Origin: an uncultured Ruminococcus sp.
GTDB taxonomy: Bacteria > Bacillota > Clostridia > Oscillospirales > Acutalibacteraceae
Length of the DNA: 5,759 nucleotides
Direction of reading: 5' to 3'
Assembly: GCA_902803125.1 (NCBI GenBank)
Contig: CADCOZ010000113.1
Coordinates: 1-5,759 of the forward strand
Both the position numbers and the translations under genes were made by a program. This document shows, piece by piece, positions 5,392 to 5,759 of the stretch (the stretch's first letter is position 1; each line of letters starts with the position of its first letter). A model generated the notes under the pieces. It made no database searches and was not told the DNA's origin. It saw only the letters and a program-made list of their open reading frames with translations.

Positions 5392-5759
5392 ATGGTTACA
5401 CTTATTATTGGCAAAAAAGGTTCCGGAAAAACAAAGAAACTCATCAGCTTGGCCAATGAGGCCGTTGAGGCTTCTAACGGCAACGTGGTGGTTATCGAAA
5501 AGGGTTCTAAACTCACCTACGATGTTACCCACAAGGCCAGACTGATTGATACCGACCAGTACAGCATCAGCGGTTATGACGCTTTCTTTGGTTTTCTCAG
5601 CGGTCTTTGTGCCGGCAACTACGATGTGACAGATATCCTGATAGATTCCACCCTGAAAATTGGCGGCCCCGACTTCACTGCTTTCTCGGCCTTTATTGAA
5701 AAAATTAACGTGCTGGCTGCCAAAACGGAAACTAAGTTCACCTTCCTCGTTTCTGCCGA
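5392..5759 (+). CDS. Uncharacterised P-loop ATPase (3' end cut by window)
   Basis: The frame runs open from ATG 5392 to the window end, 122 codons visible. AAGGAGG (5375-5381) lies 10 nt before the start. The protein begins MVTLIIGKKGSGKTKKLI, with a textbook Walker A motif GKKGSGKT at residues 7-14. A hydrophobic strand ending in Asp, DILIDST (81-87), is a fair Walker B. Between them are NVVVIEKG, LTYDVTH and LIDTDQYSISGYDAFFGFLSG, and the last visible residues, FTFLVSA, look like a further core strand. It resembles a conserved clostridial family of small ATP-binding proteins, sometimes loosely labelled as PilT-like; I do not know a proven function. No pilus genes are nearby. It probably belongs to its own transcription unit just after pgi. 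Confidence 0.8.
   Translation, partial: MVTLIIGKKGSGKTKKLISLANEAVEASNGNVVVIEKGSKLTYDVTHKARLIDTDQYSISGYDAFFGFLSGLCAGNYDVTDILIDSTLKIGGPDFTAFSAFIEKINVLAAKTETKFTFLVSA

Overview
The window looks like chromosomal DNA from a spore-forming, low-to-moderate GC Firmicute, most likely a gut-type Clostridia (Oscillospirales/Ruminococcaceae-like; this is inference). The evidence is a cotJABC spore coat operon, strong AGGAGG-type ribosome binding sites, sigma-A-like promoters with TTGACA/TATAAT-type boxes, a BspA-type leucine-rich repeat protein, and a clostridial-style GalU, Pgi and P-loop ATPase.

Layout. Positions 1-554 (+) hold the 3' end of a leucine-rich repeat protein that ends in a zinc-ribbon-like Cys tail. 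It converges on the minus-strand operon cotJA-cotJB-cotJC (1574 down to 577). A hairpin at 636-659 probably served both sides as a terminator. Positions 1575-1945 are intergenic. They hold a candidate mother-cell promoter and structured leader for cotJ on the minus strand, a threefold A-tract decamer repeat, and a near-consensus sigma-A promoter firing to the right. That promoter drives a RING-like/zinc-ribbon/DUF2628 membrane protein (1946-2959) and, 17 nt later, galU (2977-3764). A highly structured 176-nt gap follows, then pgi (3941-5278), then a consensus promoter and the start of an uncharacterised P-loop ATPase (5392 to the window end).

Function. galU makes UDP-glucose from glucose-1-phosphate, and pgi interconverts glucose-6-phosphate and fructose-6-phosphate. 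The right half is therefore a hexose-phosphate/envelope-precursor neighbourhood, with a membrane zinc-finger protein as operon partner of galU. The left half is sporulation.

Main oddities. Two genes appear damaged. galU lacks about 30 codons, including the conserved GDD segment, and is out of frame across the gap. cotJC matches its family up to about residue 137, then loses the remaining conserved part, and an alternative frame stops right at the terminator. These are either real decay or assembly errors. The leader before pgi has mutually exclusive CTTCGG/CCGAAG pairings that suggest a switch-like RNA. No complete undescribed system is demonstrated; the best leads are the pgi leader and the RING/DUF2628-galU pair.
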